Positions 15,280-24,300 of a DNA stretch of 64,000 nt are shown piece after piece. Source of the DNA: Thermovenabulum gondwanense. Lineage in GTDB: Bacteria > Bacillota > Thermosediminibacteria > Thermosediminibacterales > Thermosediminibacteraceae. Position numbers and translations under genes: made by a program. A model generated the notes under the pieces. It had not been told where the DNA came from and ran no database searches. It worked only from the letters and a program-made list of their open reading frames with translations. How positions within the stretch are numbered: the first letter of the stretch is position 1; each line of letters opens with the position of its first letter. The stretch covers positions 124,001-188,000 of the forward strand of contig NZ_LOHZ01000015.1 in assembly GCF_001601575.1 (NCBI RefSeq), in the 5' to 3' direction.

Positions 15280-15356
15280 ATTTATTACATTTATCTCTAT
15301 ACTACACTTAGAAATATTGTGAGCTATATTAATAGACATACAAAGGATAATGTTTT

Positions 15357-16292
15357 TTAATTACGGTTTCTAAATATGGTAATTATAATAACACTTAAAA
15401 TGATTATTACTGTGGCTATTAATATATTTACTGTAAGTTGTTCACCAGCTATAAGCCAACCAATAAATACGGCTACAATGGGATTTACAAAAGCATAGGT
15501 AGATACCAGTGCAGAATCAGTATTTTTTAAGAGCCACATATACGCGTTATAGGCTACAATTGAACCAAAAATTATTAAATAAAGTAGTGATAAAAAAGAC
15601 CGTAAGGACAAATTAACGATGCTAAAGTGAACCCATTCGCCCTTTAATAATGAACCCAGGAAAAGTAGAATTCCACCCACAATCATCTGCATTGCAGTAA
15701 ACAATAATGGGGACCGAGGCTGATCTACGGTTCTTGAAGATAATGAACCCAGGGACCATGAAAAAGAAGCAAACAACAATAATGCTACACCAACAGGGTT
15801 AACATTATTTTTATCTGGCGTACCCGAAGAGTTTGTCACAAGAAGCAAAATACCGGCAAAACCCAAAATTATTCCCAGAATAACGCCTTTGTTTGGACTT
15901 TTTTGCTTTTTCCACAGCCATTCTAATAAAATAATCCACAAGGGCACGGTTGCTATCATAGTAGCAGCAATTCCTGATGGAACAAGCTGTTCGGCCAATA
16001 CAACAAATCCATTTCCGAATAATAAAAGCTGTGCACCGATTATTCCCGCACTGAACCACTGTTTTTTCGTAGGATTTTTATAACCTGATAAAAGTGACCA
16101 GAAATATAAAATAAGGCCTGCCACTAAAAATCGGCTTCCAGCCATTATAAACGGTGGGATTGTTTCAATAGCGAACTTTATTCCCAGGTAAGTTCCGCCC
16201 CAGAAAAGGTATACGGAAAATAAAGCAATCAATACCTGAATTTTTTTTCTATTGTTCAAAACTTCTTTTGTATTGATTATAGGATTATCCAT
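15357..16292 (-). CDS. EamA/DMT-family transporter
   Basis: 311 residues from ATG 16292 behind AAGGAGG; the 18-bp longer frame would start upstream of that SD. Ten hydrophobic segments in two EamA repeats; 'YLFWGGTYLGIKFAIETIPPFIMAGSRFLVAGLI' is the hallmark first repeat. Family members export amino acids or other small metabolites, and the substrate is not predictable. It is a single gene running toward attR, transcribed away from the uxuB promoter. Confidence 0.88.
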   Translation of the reverse strand: MDNPIINTKEVLNNRKKIQVLIALFSVYLFWGGTYLGIKFAIETIPPFIMAGSRFLVAGLILYFWSLLSGYKNPTKKQWFSAGIIGAQLLLFGNGFVVLAEQLVPSGIAATMIATVPLWIILLEWLWKKQKSPNKGVILGIILGFAGILLLVTNSSGTPDKNNVNPVGVALLLFASFSWSLGSLSSRTVDQPRSPLLFTAMQMIVGGILLFLGSLLKGEWVHFSIVNLSLRSFLSLLYLIIFGSIVAYNAYMWLLKNTDSALVSTYAFVNPIVAVFIGWLIAGEQLTVNILIATVIIILSVIIITIFRNRN

Positions 16293-16406
16293 GAAAATCC
16301 TCCTTGTCATTTATTACTCTTTTATTTAACTTATTCCAATATTATAATATAAAGAATTAAACTTTTGTTGGTTTAATAAAAGAAATATTTATTACTTATT
16401 TTTTTA

Positions 16407-16437
16407 TTGACTAAAATATACTTACATGGTAGTATAT
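16407..16437 (+). promoter_or_regulatory. uxuB-uxuA promoter with candidate GntR operator
   Basis: TTGACT 16407-16412, a 17-bp spacer, TAGTAT 16430-16435. Inverted arms ATATACT (16416-16422) and AGTATAT (16431-16437), 8 bp apart, cover the spacer and the -10. FCD-type GntR regulators such as UxuR bind short palindromes of this kind, and such a regulator is the third gene of the operon. Confidence 0.55.
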
Positions 16438-16481
16438 TAGTAAAAATAATTAAAAAAATCTTAAAGCAGTGGGTGTTGAGC

Positions 16482-18098
16482 ATGAGATTAAGTCTTGATT
16501 CACTTAAAAAAAGGGAAATTTGGGAAGAAAAAGGATATAAACTACCCCAATTTGATGTGCAAAAGGTACGAGAAAACACTTTAAAAGAACCCGTATGGAT
16601 TCATTTTGGCGCAGGAAATATATTCAGGGCTTTTTTGGCTTCCCTTCAGCAAAATCTTTTAAATAAAGGATTAAGCGATAAAGGTATCATAGCCTGTGCT
16701 CCATATGATGATGAAGTAATAAAAAAGGTATATTTGCCGTATGAAAATTTAAGCATATTAGTAACTTTGAAAGAGGATGGGAAAATTGAAAAAAGCGTAA
16801 TTGCAAGCATAGTAAGTGCATTAAGTGTTAAGGAGAACATGGATGAAATAGAAAGAATTTTTATATCTCCCTCCTTGCAGATAGCATCCTTTACAATTAC
16901 GGAAAAGGGTTATGCATTAAAAAATGCAAAAGGAGAGTATTTTCAAGACGTACTAGGCGATATAGAAAATTTTCCTGAAAAACCTAAAAGTGTAATGGGG
17001 ACCATAGCTTATTTATGCTATAAAAGATATTTAGCCGGTGAATTGCCTATAGCACTGGTAAGTATGGATAATATTGCCCATAACGGAACAAAACTTCATG
17101 AGGCAGTGAAGTTTTTCGCTGAAAAATGGATGGAAAAAGGAAAGATAGAAAAAGGTTTTATAGATTATTTATGTGACTCAAAGACGGTATCCTTTCCCTG
17201 GAGTATGATCGATAAGATAACACCGCGACCCTCGGAAAAAGTCATGGATTTACTTAAAGCCGATGGATTGGAAGATATAGAAATTTATAAAACCAGTAAA
17301 AATACGTATGTTTCCTGTTTTGTAAATGCTGAACCAACTGAATATCTTGTCATTGAAGATAATTTTCCTAATGGAAGACCACCCTTAGAAGAAGTGGGAG
17401 TATTTTTCACCGATAGGGAAACGGTAGAAAAAGCAGAAAAAATGAAGGTCTGTACATGCCTTAATCCTCTTCATACGGTTTTAGCAATTTTCGGATGTCT
17501 CTTAAATTATTCATTTATTTACGAGGAAATGCAAGACGAAAATTTAAAGATACTTGTAGAAAAAATTGGCTATGAAGAAGGCCTTCCGACGGTGATAGAT
17601 CCGGGAATTATTAACCCCGGGGACTTTATAAAGGAAGTTATTGAAAAAAGATTGCCCAATCCCTTTGTACCTGATACTCCTCAAAGGATAGCCTGTGATA
17701 CATCTCAAAAAATACCGGTGCGCTTTGGAGAAACTTTGAAAGCTTACGTTCGTTTAAATAAGGATTTAAAGAGTTTAACCTACATTCCTCTATTTTTTGC
17801 TGGCTGGCTTAGATATTTAATGGGTATAGATGACGAAGGGAAAGAATTTATTCCAAGCCCCGACCCCATGCTTACCGAATTGCAAAGGCATATGAAGAAA
17901 ATTTCTCTTGGGGAAAAAGGGCCTTTTACAGAAATTTTACAACCGATATTATCCGATGAGAAAATTTTCGGAATAAATCTTTATGACTATGGTATGGCTT
18001 CAAAAGTAGAGCAAATATTTGAAAAATTAGTTAGTGGAGTTGGCGCTGTAAGGAGGACGCTAAAAGAATTTACCGAATTGGAGGGAAATGACCAATGA
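16482..18098 (+). CDS. uxuB: D-fructuronate reductase (mannitol dehydrogenase family)
   Basis: 538 residues from ATG 16482; the upstream frame to 16407 overlaps the promoter. The NAD-binding start is 'VWIHFGAGNIFRAFLASLQ', with 'VSMDNIAHNGTKL' and the C-terminal mannitol-dehydrogenase domain including 'CLNPLHTVLAIFGC' as the substrate-site region. It interconverts D-fructuronate and D-mannonate with NAD(H). The overlap (ATGA) with mannonate dehydratase fixes the substrate better than sequence alone. It is distantly related to the tagaturonate reductase at 51.3 kb. Confidence 0.87.
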   Translation: MRLSLDSLKKREIWEEKGYKLPQFDVQKVRENTLKEPVWIHFGAGNIFRAFLASLQQNLLNKGLSDKGIIACAPYDDEVIKKVYLPYENLSILVTLKEDGKIEKSVIASIVSALSVKENMDEIERIFISPSLQIASFTITEKGYALKNAKGEYFQDVLGDIENFPEKPKSVMGTIAYLCYKRYLAGELPIALVSMDNIAHNGTKLHEAVKFFAEKWMEKGKIEKGFIDYLCDSKTVSFPWSMIDKITPRPSEKVMDLLKADGLEDIEIYKTSKNTYVSCFVNAEPTEYLVIEDNFPNGRPPLEEVGVFFTDRETVEKAEKMKVCTCLNPLHTVLAIFGCLLNYSFIYEEMQDENLKILVEKIGYEEGLPTVIDPGIINPGDFIKEVIEKRLPNPFVPDTPQRIACDTSQKIPVRFGETLKAYVRLNKDLKSLTYIPLFFAGWLRYLMGIDDEGKEFIPSPDPMLTELQRHMKKISLGEKGPFTEILQPILSDEKIFGINLYDYGMASKVEQIFEKLVSGVGAVRRTLKEFTELEGNDQ

Positions 18099-19180
18099 AA
18101 ATGGCATTTAGATGGTTCGGAAAGGGATTTGATAAAATTCCCCTTGAGTACATTCGACAAATTCCGGGGGTAACGGGTGTTGTAGCAACATTGATGGATA
18201 TTCCGGTAGGGGAAGTTTGGCCCAAAGAAAGAGTAAAAGCTCTGAAGGAAGAAGTGGAAAAATATGGGCTCAGTTTGGAAGTAATAGAAAGCGTAAATGT
18301 TCATGAAAGCATTAAATTAGGAGAAAAAGACAGGGATAGATATATTGAAAATTACATAATAACGATGAAAAATCTATCAGAAATTGGAGTAAAAGTTATA
18401 TGTTATAATTTTATGCCGGTTTTTGATTGGTTAAGGACGGAACTTGAGAGGGTTTTAGAAGATGGCTCTAAAACTATGGCTTATAAACATGATGTAGTGT
18501 TAAAAATACAACCTAAAAACTTTGCTGAAAGATTTACTGAACACTCAGAAGAAGTGGAATTACCCGGGTGGGAGCCGGAAAGATTAAAAGAGATTTCGGA
18601 GACCTTGGAGAAGTACAAAAATATTAACGAGGAGCAATACTGGAGCAATATGAAATATTTTTTGGATGTTATAATTCCCTATGCGGAAAAGTACGATATA
18701 AAAATGGCAATACATCCGGATGATCCTCCATGGCCGATTTTTGGCCTACCCAGGGTTATTACTAATAGAAACAATATAAGAAAATTCCTTGAGTTAAATA
18801 ATAGTCCTTATAATGGAATAACTCTTTGTACGGGTTCTCTTGGTGCAAATAGAGAAAATGATATTCCATCAATAATAAGGGAATTTGTGAAGGAAGGCAG
18901 GGTTCATTTTGCCCATGTAAGAAATCTTAAGTTTGAATCGGATAAAGACTTCTATGAAAGTGCTCATTTATCCAGGTGTGGGTCGTTTGATATGTTTGAA
19001 ATTATGAAAGCTTTTTACGAAAGCGGGTTTACCGGATACATCCGACCGGACCACGGGAGAATGATATGGGGAGAAACAGGACGTCCGGGTTATGGTCTAT
19101 ACGATAGAGCCTTGGGGGCTGTATATTTACAGGGTTTATGGGAGGCATTGGAGAAAACCTGGAGGAAAAAAGATATTTGA
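18095..19180 (+). CDS. uxuA: Mannonate dehydratase
   Basis: 361 residues, TIM-barrel fold of the xylose-isomerase-like superfamily. 'AFRWFGKGFDKIPLEYIRQIPGVTGVV', 'MAIHPDDPPWPIFGLPRV' and 'VHFAHVRNLKF' are family signatures; the His and Cys metal ligands (HPDDPP; TLCTGSLG) are present. It dehydrates D-mannonate to 2-keto-3-deoxygluconate. Its start overlaps the uxuB stop, so the two are coupled. The length is standard. Confidence 0.95.
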   Translation: MKMAFRWFGKGFDKIPLEYIRQIPGVTGVVATLMDIPVGEVWPKERVKALKEEVEKYGLSLEVIESVNVHESIKLGEKDRDRYIENYIITMKNLSEIGVKVICYNFMPVFDWLRTELERVLEDGSKTMAYKHDVVLKIQPKNFAERFTEHSEEVELPGWEPERLKEISETLEKYKNINEEQYWSNMKYFLDVIIPYAEKYDIKMAIHPDDPPWPIFGLPRVITNRNNIRKFLELNNSPYNGITLCTGSLGANRENDIPSIIREFVKEGRVHFAHVRNLKFESDKDFYESAHLSRCGSFDMFEIMKAFYESGFTGYIRPDHGRMIWGETGRPGYGLYDRALGAVYLQGLWEALEKTWRKKDI

Positions 19181-19210
19181 TTAATAAAAACCTATGAAAG
19201 CAGGGCTAAA

Positions 19211-19888
19211 ATGTTGGAGATTCTTAAAAGGTATCCAAAAGAAAATGCCCGAGAATTTGTAATAAGGGTTTTAAATCATAACATAATTTATTTAAATTTG
19301 AAGCCGGGGCAGCAGGTAAGTGAAAGTGAAATAGCATCTTTGCTGGACGTAAGTCGTACGCCGGTGAGAGAAGCCTTTATAGAATTATCCAAAGCATCTC
19401 TTGTGGAAATATATCCTCAAAAAGGGACATATATTTCCAAAATAGACCTGGATTTGGTAGAAGAATCTCGTTTCGCCAGAAGCATTCTGGAAAAGGCTGT
19501 AATAAAATTAGCATGTGGATTAATTACTGAAGATTACTTGATGTTTTTGGAAGATAATGTTAGATTGCAGGAATTGGCAGTAAAACGTAGAGATTATAAA
19601 GAGCTGCTAATTTTGGATAATAAGTTTCACGAGATAATTTTTAAAGCGTGCAAAAAGGAATTAACCTTTAACCTCATTAGAAGTATGATGTCGCACTTTG
19701 ATAGGATTAGGATTCTAAACTTTGCAGTAATGGACATGCAAAGGACGGTAAATGACCATAAAAATATTTTAAAAGCAATTAAAGAAAGAAATGAAAAAAA
19801 AGCAGAGGAATTAATGGAAGAACATCTTACGAGGGTTATATATGATCAAAATTATTTAAAGCAGCTTTACCCCGAGTATTTTAAATAA
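19211..19888 (+). CDS. GntR/FCD-family transcriptional regulator
   Basis: 225 residues. The N-terminal winged helix is 'QQVSESEIASLLDVSRTPVREAFIEL'. The C-terminal all-helical FCD domain has likely metal ligands in 'LDNKFHEIIF' and 'NDHKNIL', with 'EEHL' near the end. It lies 30 bp after uxuA in the same direction, so it probably regulates its own operon in response to fructuronate or a related uronate, acting at the palindrome 16416-16437. Confidence 0.88.
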   Translation: MLEILKRYPKENAREFVIRVLNHNIIYLNLKPGQQVSESEIASLLDVSRTPVREAFIELSKASLVEIYPQKGTYISKIDLDLVEESRFARSILEKAVIKLACGLITEDYLMFLEDNVRLQELAVKRRDYKELLILDNKFHEIIFKACKKELTFNLIRSMMSHFDRIRILNFAVMDMQRTVNDHKNILKAIKERNEKKAEELMEEHLTRVIYDQNYLKQLYPEYFK

Positions 19889-19891
19889 TAT

Positions 19892-19930
19892 AAAAGCTCC
19901 TTCGCCTGAAATAAGGTGAAGGAGTTTTGT
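19892..19930. terminator. Bidirectional terminator
   Basis: CTCCTTC-GCCT pairs with AGG-GAAGGAG, with A-rich and T-rich flanks on either side. It serves the GntR gene from the left and the SHOCT-like gene from the right. Confidence 0.75.
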
Positions 19931-19936
19931 TTAAAA

Positions 19937-20299
19937 TCATTCTATATATATTTCTATATGTTCTCCCTTTTCATCGTCAACAACATCAATTAGTTTACCT
20001 TGAGCTCCCTGTTTAATGGCGTTAAAAATTTCATCAAAGTCGATCTTATCATTATTAAACTGCTCTTTTGGGATAAATTTTAATGCAAAATTTATGAGCG
20101 TATAGGGTAGATTAACATTTACCTTTGATTTTCCAGTTATTTCGTCGTAAACTTTAATTCTAAGCCATGCGGGCTTATCTCCTCTTTTTATATCTATAGT
20201 TTTTCTTTCTTCCAATGCTTCTAAAAGGTCAGCCGCTTCTTTTGCAGAAATTTTTCCGGATTCCAGCATTTCAAGGATTTTTATTTTCTCATCATTCAT
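19937..20299 (-). CDS. SHOCT-like domain protein
   Basis: 120 residues from ATG 20299 behind GGGGG; TTG 20305 is upstream but less likely. The N-terminus, 'IKILEMLESGKISAKEAADLLEALEE', is the short helical SHOCT-like/YvlB-N motif found in envelope-stress and anti-sigma-like proteins. The rest has a beta-rich region and 'DKIDFDEIFNAIKQGAQGKLIDVVDDEKGE', common in this family. No membrane segment. It lies directly downstream of the DUF2089 gene, whose C-terminus carries a similar motif. Confidence 0.75.
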   Translation of the reverse strand: MNDEKIKILEMLESGKISAKEAADLLEALEERKTIDIKRGDKPAWLRIKVYDEITGKSKVNVNLPYTLINFALKFIPKEQFNNDKIDFDEIFNAIKQGAQGKLIDVVDDEKGEHIEIYIE

Positions 20300-20311
20300 A
20301 AACAAAACCCC

Positions 20312-20692
20312 CTATTGTTTTATTTTTCGTAACAGTTTTTTTGCTTCTTCAACGGATATTTCTCCCTTTGAAAGCTTTTCGAGGACTTCCCTGCTATCAA
20401 TGTAGTTTTCATCAGCAAAATCGGTCTCTTCCCTAAATCCTAAAGCAGACCGTAGGTTCTCTAATCTGCTTTTTATTGTGGGATACGATATATTGAGTTC
20501 TTTTTCCAGCTCTTTTAAGTTTCCGCGGCATTTTACAAAAGCCTCTAAAAAATTCTTTTGATCCTGGGTAAGATAGCAGAATTTGCACAGGGTAAATTTA
20601 CCTTCTATTTGAGTATGACAATTCGGACAGGACAATTTTGTTATTACAAGCCCTTCATTGCAAACGGGGCATTTACCTATTACTTCCCTCAA
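20312..20692 (-). CDS. DUF2089-family zinc-ribbon/HTH protein
   Basis: 126 residues from TTG 20692 after GGAGGTGG. Two zinc ribbons (CPVC...CPNC, then CKFC) are followed by a helix-turn-helix resembling sigma region 4 ('NLKELEKELNISYPTIKSRLENLRSALGF') and a C-terminal SHOCT-like motif ('LEKLSKGEISVEEAKKLLRKI'). This is the DUF2089 layout, usually a small transcription regulator paired with a YvlB/LiaX-like gene. The 12-bp gap to the next gene indicates an operon. Confidence 0.82.
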   Translation of the reverse strand: MREVIGKCPVCNEGLVITKLSCPNCHTQIEGKFTLCKFCYLTQDQKNFLEAFVKCRGNLKELEKELNISYPTIKSRLENLRSALGFREETDFADENYIDSREVLEKLSKGEISVEEAKKLLRKIKQ

Positions 20693-20929
20693 ATTACCAC
20701 CTCCAAAAATAATTATACTATAAATATTAAAAAAATCAATACAAATATTAAATTAATTAAGCATAACATAAATAAAATTAAATAAAAACCAACAATTATT
20801 TTAAAAATCTTAAACATGATATTGTGAAAGCTAATATAATCGGTAACACTTAAGTTATGTATATATAAGTTGGTATATCGATGAGTGAAATCTTTAATGT
20901 AAACTAACGATGATAAAATTTTAAAAATA

Positions 20930-20966
20930 AAAATGCCCGGTGCAAAAAGCGCTTCCGGGCATTTTT
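20930..20966 (-). terminator. Terminator of the UPF0210 operon
   Basis: AAAATGCCCGG and CCGGGCATTTT form an 11-bp stem with a 14-base loop and T-rich exits on both strands. It lies just past the stop of the 20972 gene. Confidence 0.85.
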
Positions 20967-20971
20967 ATTTT

Positions 20972-22336
20972 TTAATTGGTCAGACTTTGGATTGGCGGAG
21001 GGATCCTGCCGCCTCGCTTAACAAAAAGGGATGAATCATATTTGTTAACAGGCATGACGGGAGCCCTTCCTAAAAGGCCTCCAAATTCTACCCTGTCACC
21101 AGCTTTTTTACCGGGGGCAGGAATGATGCGAACAGCGGTAGTTTTTTTGTTTATTACCCCTATTGCCATTTCATCGGCAATAATGGCAGAAATGGTCTCT
21201 GCAGGGGTGTCTCCCGGAATCGCAATCATATCAAGTCCTACCGAACATACCGAGGTCATTGCTTCAAGCTTTTCAAGGGTAAGAGCGCCTTCTTCCACTG
21301 CCTTTACCATGCCCGCATCCTCGCTTACGGGGATAAAAGCTCCCGAAAGTCCTCCTACATAAGAGGCAGCCATTGCACCTCCTTTTTTAACAGCGTCATT
21401 CAAAAGGGCTAAGGCAGCAGTAGTTCCTGGAGCACCGCAACGTTCAAGGCCCATGGCTTCCAGGATGTTTGCTATACTATCACCCATTGCCGGCGTGGGA
21501 GCAAGGGAAAGGTCTATTATTCCGAGGGGGATCCCCAGTCTTTTGGACGCTTCCCGACCGATCAATTCACCCGCACGGGTTATTTTAAAAGCCGTTCTTT
21601 TTACTGCTTCGGCTATTTCCCCAAAATCCGCCTTTTCGCCCATACGCCTTAATACCGTATTTACAACCCCTGGTCCGCTGATCCCAATATTAATGGATGC
21701 TTCCGGTTCTCCGATACCGTGAAAAGCACCGGCCATAAATGGGTTATCTTCCACCGCATTTGCGAATACCACAAGTTTTGCACAGCCTATACCATCTTTT
21801 TCAGCCGTTAGCTCGGCGGTCTTTTTGATAATATTTCCCATGGCAAGTACGGCATCCATATTAATACCTGCTCTGCTGGAAGCTACGTTAACCGAAGAAC
21901 ATACCCTTTCTGTAAGAGAAAGGGCTTCGGGAATGGAGTTTAATAGATTTATATCTCCCCGGGTAAAACCTTTATGAACAAGTGCCGAAAAACCTCCAAT
22001 AAAGTCAATGCCTAAGTCTTTTGCAGCTTTGTCCATCGCTTTTGCCAGCGGCATAAGGTCTTTTTGAAAGCAGGATTCGGCTATGATAGAAATGGGAGTA
22101 ACCGAAATCCTTTTATTTACAATCGGAATTCCAAATTCTGCTTCTAACTGCCGCGCGACGGGTACCAATTTTTCAGCGGTTTTCATTATCTTTTCGTAGA
22201 TTTTTTTGGCAACAGTATTAATGTCAAAGTCACAACAATCTCTAATGCTTATCCCTAAGGTAATAGTCCTTATATCTAAATTTTCTGCCTGCACCATCCT
22301 TATTGTCTCTATAATTTCATCCCTCGTAAAACTCAT
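20972..22336 (-). CDS. PFL-family protein, UPF0210/DUF711
   Basis: 454 residues, full family length. '[25 protein letters not shown]' near the N-terminus and '[39 protein letters not shown]' in the C-terminal half are diagnostic. The fold is related to pyruvate formate-lyase, but no catalytic glycyl-radical loop is visible and the biochemical role is unknown. It is always paired with an ACT protein of the UPF0237 family, as here (12 bp apart), so the partner probably senses an amino acid. Confidence 0.93.
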   Translation of the reverse strand: MSFTRDEIIETIRMVQAENLDIRTITLGISIRDCCDFDINTVAKKIYEKIMKTAEKLVPVARQLEAEFGIPIVNKRISVTPISIIAESCFQKDLMPLAKAMDKAAKDLGIDFIGGFSALVHKGFTRGDINLLNSIPEALSLTERVCSSVNVASSRAGINMDAVLAMGNIIKKTAELTAEKDGIGCAKLVVFANAVEDNPFMAGAFHGIGEPEASINIGISGPGVVNTVLRRMGEKADFGEIAEAVKRTAFKITRAGELIGREASKRLGIPLGIIDLSLAPTPAMGDSIANILEAMGLERCGAPGTTAALALLNDAVKKGGAMAASYVGGLSGAFIPVSEDAGMVKAVEEGALTLEKLEAMTSVCSVGLDMIAIPGDTPAETISAIIADEMAIGVINKKTTAVRIIPAPGKKAGDRVEFGGLLGRAPVMPVNKYDSSLFVKRGGRIPPPIQSLTN

Positions 22337-22348
22337 AATTTTTTCCTC

Positions 22349-22798
22349 CTAAATCCTGTGCATGTATCGAAATACTTCTTCCCTTTGAGCATCTACCCTT
22401 ACGGAAAGGAAATTTCCCCGTTCGGCGAGTAATTTTTTTAACTCTTCAAAACTAACGACGCTTTTTGAAATATCCACTACCATTATCATCGTAAAAAGGC
22501 CTTCAATAGAGGTCTGTGTAATGTCGAGAATGTTGATGTTATTTGATGCAAGGACTTCGGATATTCCGGCTATAATACCTATTCTATCTTCTCCGATTAC
22601 AGAAATTACTGCTTTTTGTGCTAAAGTCCCGTTAAAAGGGGTTGGAGCTTCTAAAGGTTCATCACCTATATAAATTTTTAAACCGTGTGCTGCAGCATAA
22701 ATACTGGCTTCTTTTGTTACAAGGGTACCGGGTGGAAGTTTAATGATTTTATTTTCACCGTAGTTTTTAACCGTGTCTAAGGTAACAAGTATTTCCAT
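22349..22798 (-). CDS. ACT-domain protein, UPF0237, with N-terminal extension
   Basis: 149 residues. The last ~90 residues are the UPF0237 ACT domain ('AVISVIGEDRIGIIAGISEVLASNNINILDITQTSI'). The first ~55 residues ('NKIIKLPPGTLVTKEASIYAAAHGLKIYIGD') are not part of the usual 89-residue protein and resemble the short 'LPPG-x-LTPAARDYA' segments of ethanolamine/microcompartment proteins. The ACT part would bind an amino acid and regulate the UPF0210 partner; the extension's role is unknown. Confidence 0.85.
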   Translation of the reverse strand: MEILVTLDTVKNYGENKIIKLPPGTLVTKEASIYAAAHGLKIYIGDEPLEAPTPFNGTLAQKAVISVIGEDRIGIIAGISEVLASNNINILDITQTSIEGLFTMIMVVDISKSVVSFEELKKLLAERGNFLSVRVDAQREEVFRYMHRI

Positions 22799-22925
22799 TA
22801 TAATTTGTCCACCTCCGAAAAATAAAAAAATCGGGGAAACAATTCCCGGTAATACTTTATTATATTAAAGTATAAAACGAAATAAGTATAAATATCAAGT
22901 GCTCGGCTAAAATTTTTTTTATTTA

Positions 22926-24146
22926 TTAAATCAAAAAGTTTTTATATTTATTAATTACGAATTCTTCTATTTCTCCCTGTATTTTTACTCCTTCGGGCAA
23001 AGATTCCTTTGAGAAAATTAAGCCATTTTGATAAATAATATCAACAATAGATAACTTATCGTACGGGATAAGAAATTCAGCAAATTTTCTTGTTTTTGAA
23101 AGGTTTTCGCAAATCCTTTTAAGCAGTTCATCCAAATTTTTTTTGTATAAAGCAGAAATTTCCACTGTATTTTTTGAATTTAATGGGAGTATAAAAGAAG
23201 AATTAATTTTATCTACTTTATTAATAGCGATGACGATCGGTTTATTATCCGCCTGGATATCTTTAAGCACCTTAAATACGGTATTTATTTCTTCCTCAAA
23301 ATTCCTGCTGGATCCATCCGCCACAAGCAAGAGCAAATCTGCTTCTTTTATTTCTTCCAAGGTGGCTTTAAAAGCTTCCACTATCTCGTGGGGAAGTTTT
23401 CTAATAAAACCCACCGTATCCGAAAGCAATGCTTTTCTCCCGTCGGGTAGTATTAAAAGTCTGGTGGTGGTATCCAGGGTATCGAAGAGACGGTCGTTGC
23501 TGCTAACCTTTGCATTGGTCAAAGCGTTCATTAATGTGGATTTTCCGGCGTTTGTATATCCAACAAGGCTAATTACAGGAAATTTTCTTGCACTTCTTAG
23601 AAGGTGTCTGCTATCTTTTATTTTTTGTAATTCCTTTTTTAGGTAAGAAATTCTTCTTTTTATGTGCCTTTTATCGGTTTCTAATTTTGTTTCGCCGGGC
23701 CCTCTTGTTCCTATGCCGCCACCGAATCTGGAAAGTTCTATTCCTTTACCCGTAAGGCGGGGTAATAAATGCTGAAGTTGTGCAAGCTCTACCTGAATTT
23801 TACCTTCTTTCGATTTTGCCCTTTGAGCGAAAATATCCAAAATAAGAGTTGTCCTATCGATTATTTGGAGCTCTATTAGATTTTCTAAATTTCTAATCTG
23901 TACAGGAGTTAAATCATCATCAAAAATTACCGCGTTTGCTTCAAGGGCTTTTGCTACTTCGGCGATTTCCTGTGCCTTGCCTTTTCCGATGTAAAAAGCA
24001 GAGTCATAAGATGTTTTTCTTTGAACTACTTTAGCAACCACCTCAGCCCCTGCGGTTTTTGCAAGAAGTTCCAACTCTTCGATGCTTTCTTCATCTTGAA
24101 TATTTTTAACTATCCCTGCTACTATGGCTTTCGTATTGGAAGCCAA
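22926..24146 (-). CDS. hflX: Ribosome-associated GTPase HflX
   Basis: 406 residues. The N-terminal HflX domain has 'SAFYIGKGKAQEIAEVAKAL' and 'LNNL-like RNLENLIELQIIDRTTLILDIFAQRA'. The glycine-rich linker 'RFGGGIGTRGPGETKLE' comes next, then the G domain with GYTNAGKST (G1), 'DTVGFIRKLPH' (G3) and NKVD (G4). It splits stalled ribosomes under stress such as heat. Single gene, transcribed divergently from fba. Confidence 0.95.
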   Translation of the reverse strand: MASNTKAIVAGIVKNIQDEESIEELELLAKTAGAEVVAKVVQRKTSYDSAFYIGKGKAQEIAEVAKALEANAVIFDDDLTPVQIRNLENLIELQIIDRTTLILDIFAQRAKSKEGKIQVELAQLQHLLPRLTGKGIELSRFGGGIGTRGPGETKLETDKRHIKRRISYLKKELQKIKDSRHLLRSARKFPVISLVGYTNAGKSTLMNALTNAKVSSNDRLFDTLDTTTRLLILPDGRKALLSDTVGFIRKLPHEIVEAFKATLEEIKEADLLLLVADGSSRNFEEEINTVFKVLKDIQADNKPIVIAINKVDKINSSFILPLNSKNTVEISALYKKNLDELLKRICENLSKTRKFAEFLIPYDKLSIVDIIYQNGLIFSKESLPEGVKIQGEIEEFVINKYKNFLI

Positions 24147-24234
24147 AATAGGCCCTCCCCATTCTTTTTTTAATTATTTATAATTATTATAGCATTGGAA
24201 ATAAAATAATTTCACATAATAAAAAAATAAATGA

Positions 24235-24263
24235 TACACATTTTCATAAATATGTTATATAAT
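24235..24263 (+). promoter_or_regulatory. fba promoter
   Basis: A perfect TATAAT at 24258-24263 with a weak -35, TACACA (24235-24240), 17 bp upstream. The SD is GGAGGG, just before ATG 24301. Confidence 0.5.
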
Positions 24264-24300
24264 TTTTAAAGAATTAATATGAAAAATTGGAGGGTAAAAA

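Larger units (their letters stand above)
15031..15356. other. Right end of the element and native tRNA terminator
   Basis: This gene-free stretch holds the right arm words (15070-15081), a hairpin CAACCCTTGAA/TTCAAGGGTTG (15107-15138), attR (15169-15216) and a terminator (15241-15279). Nothing coding is seen. Confidence 0.7.
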
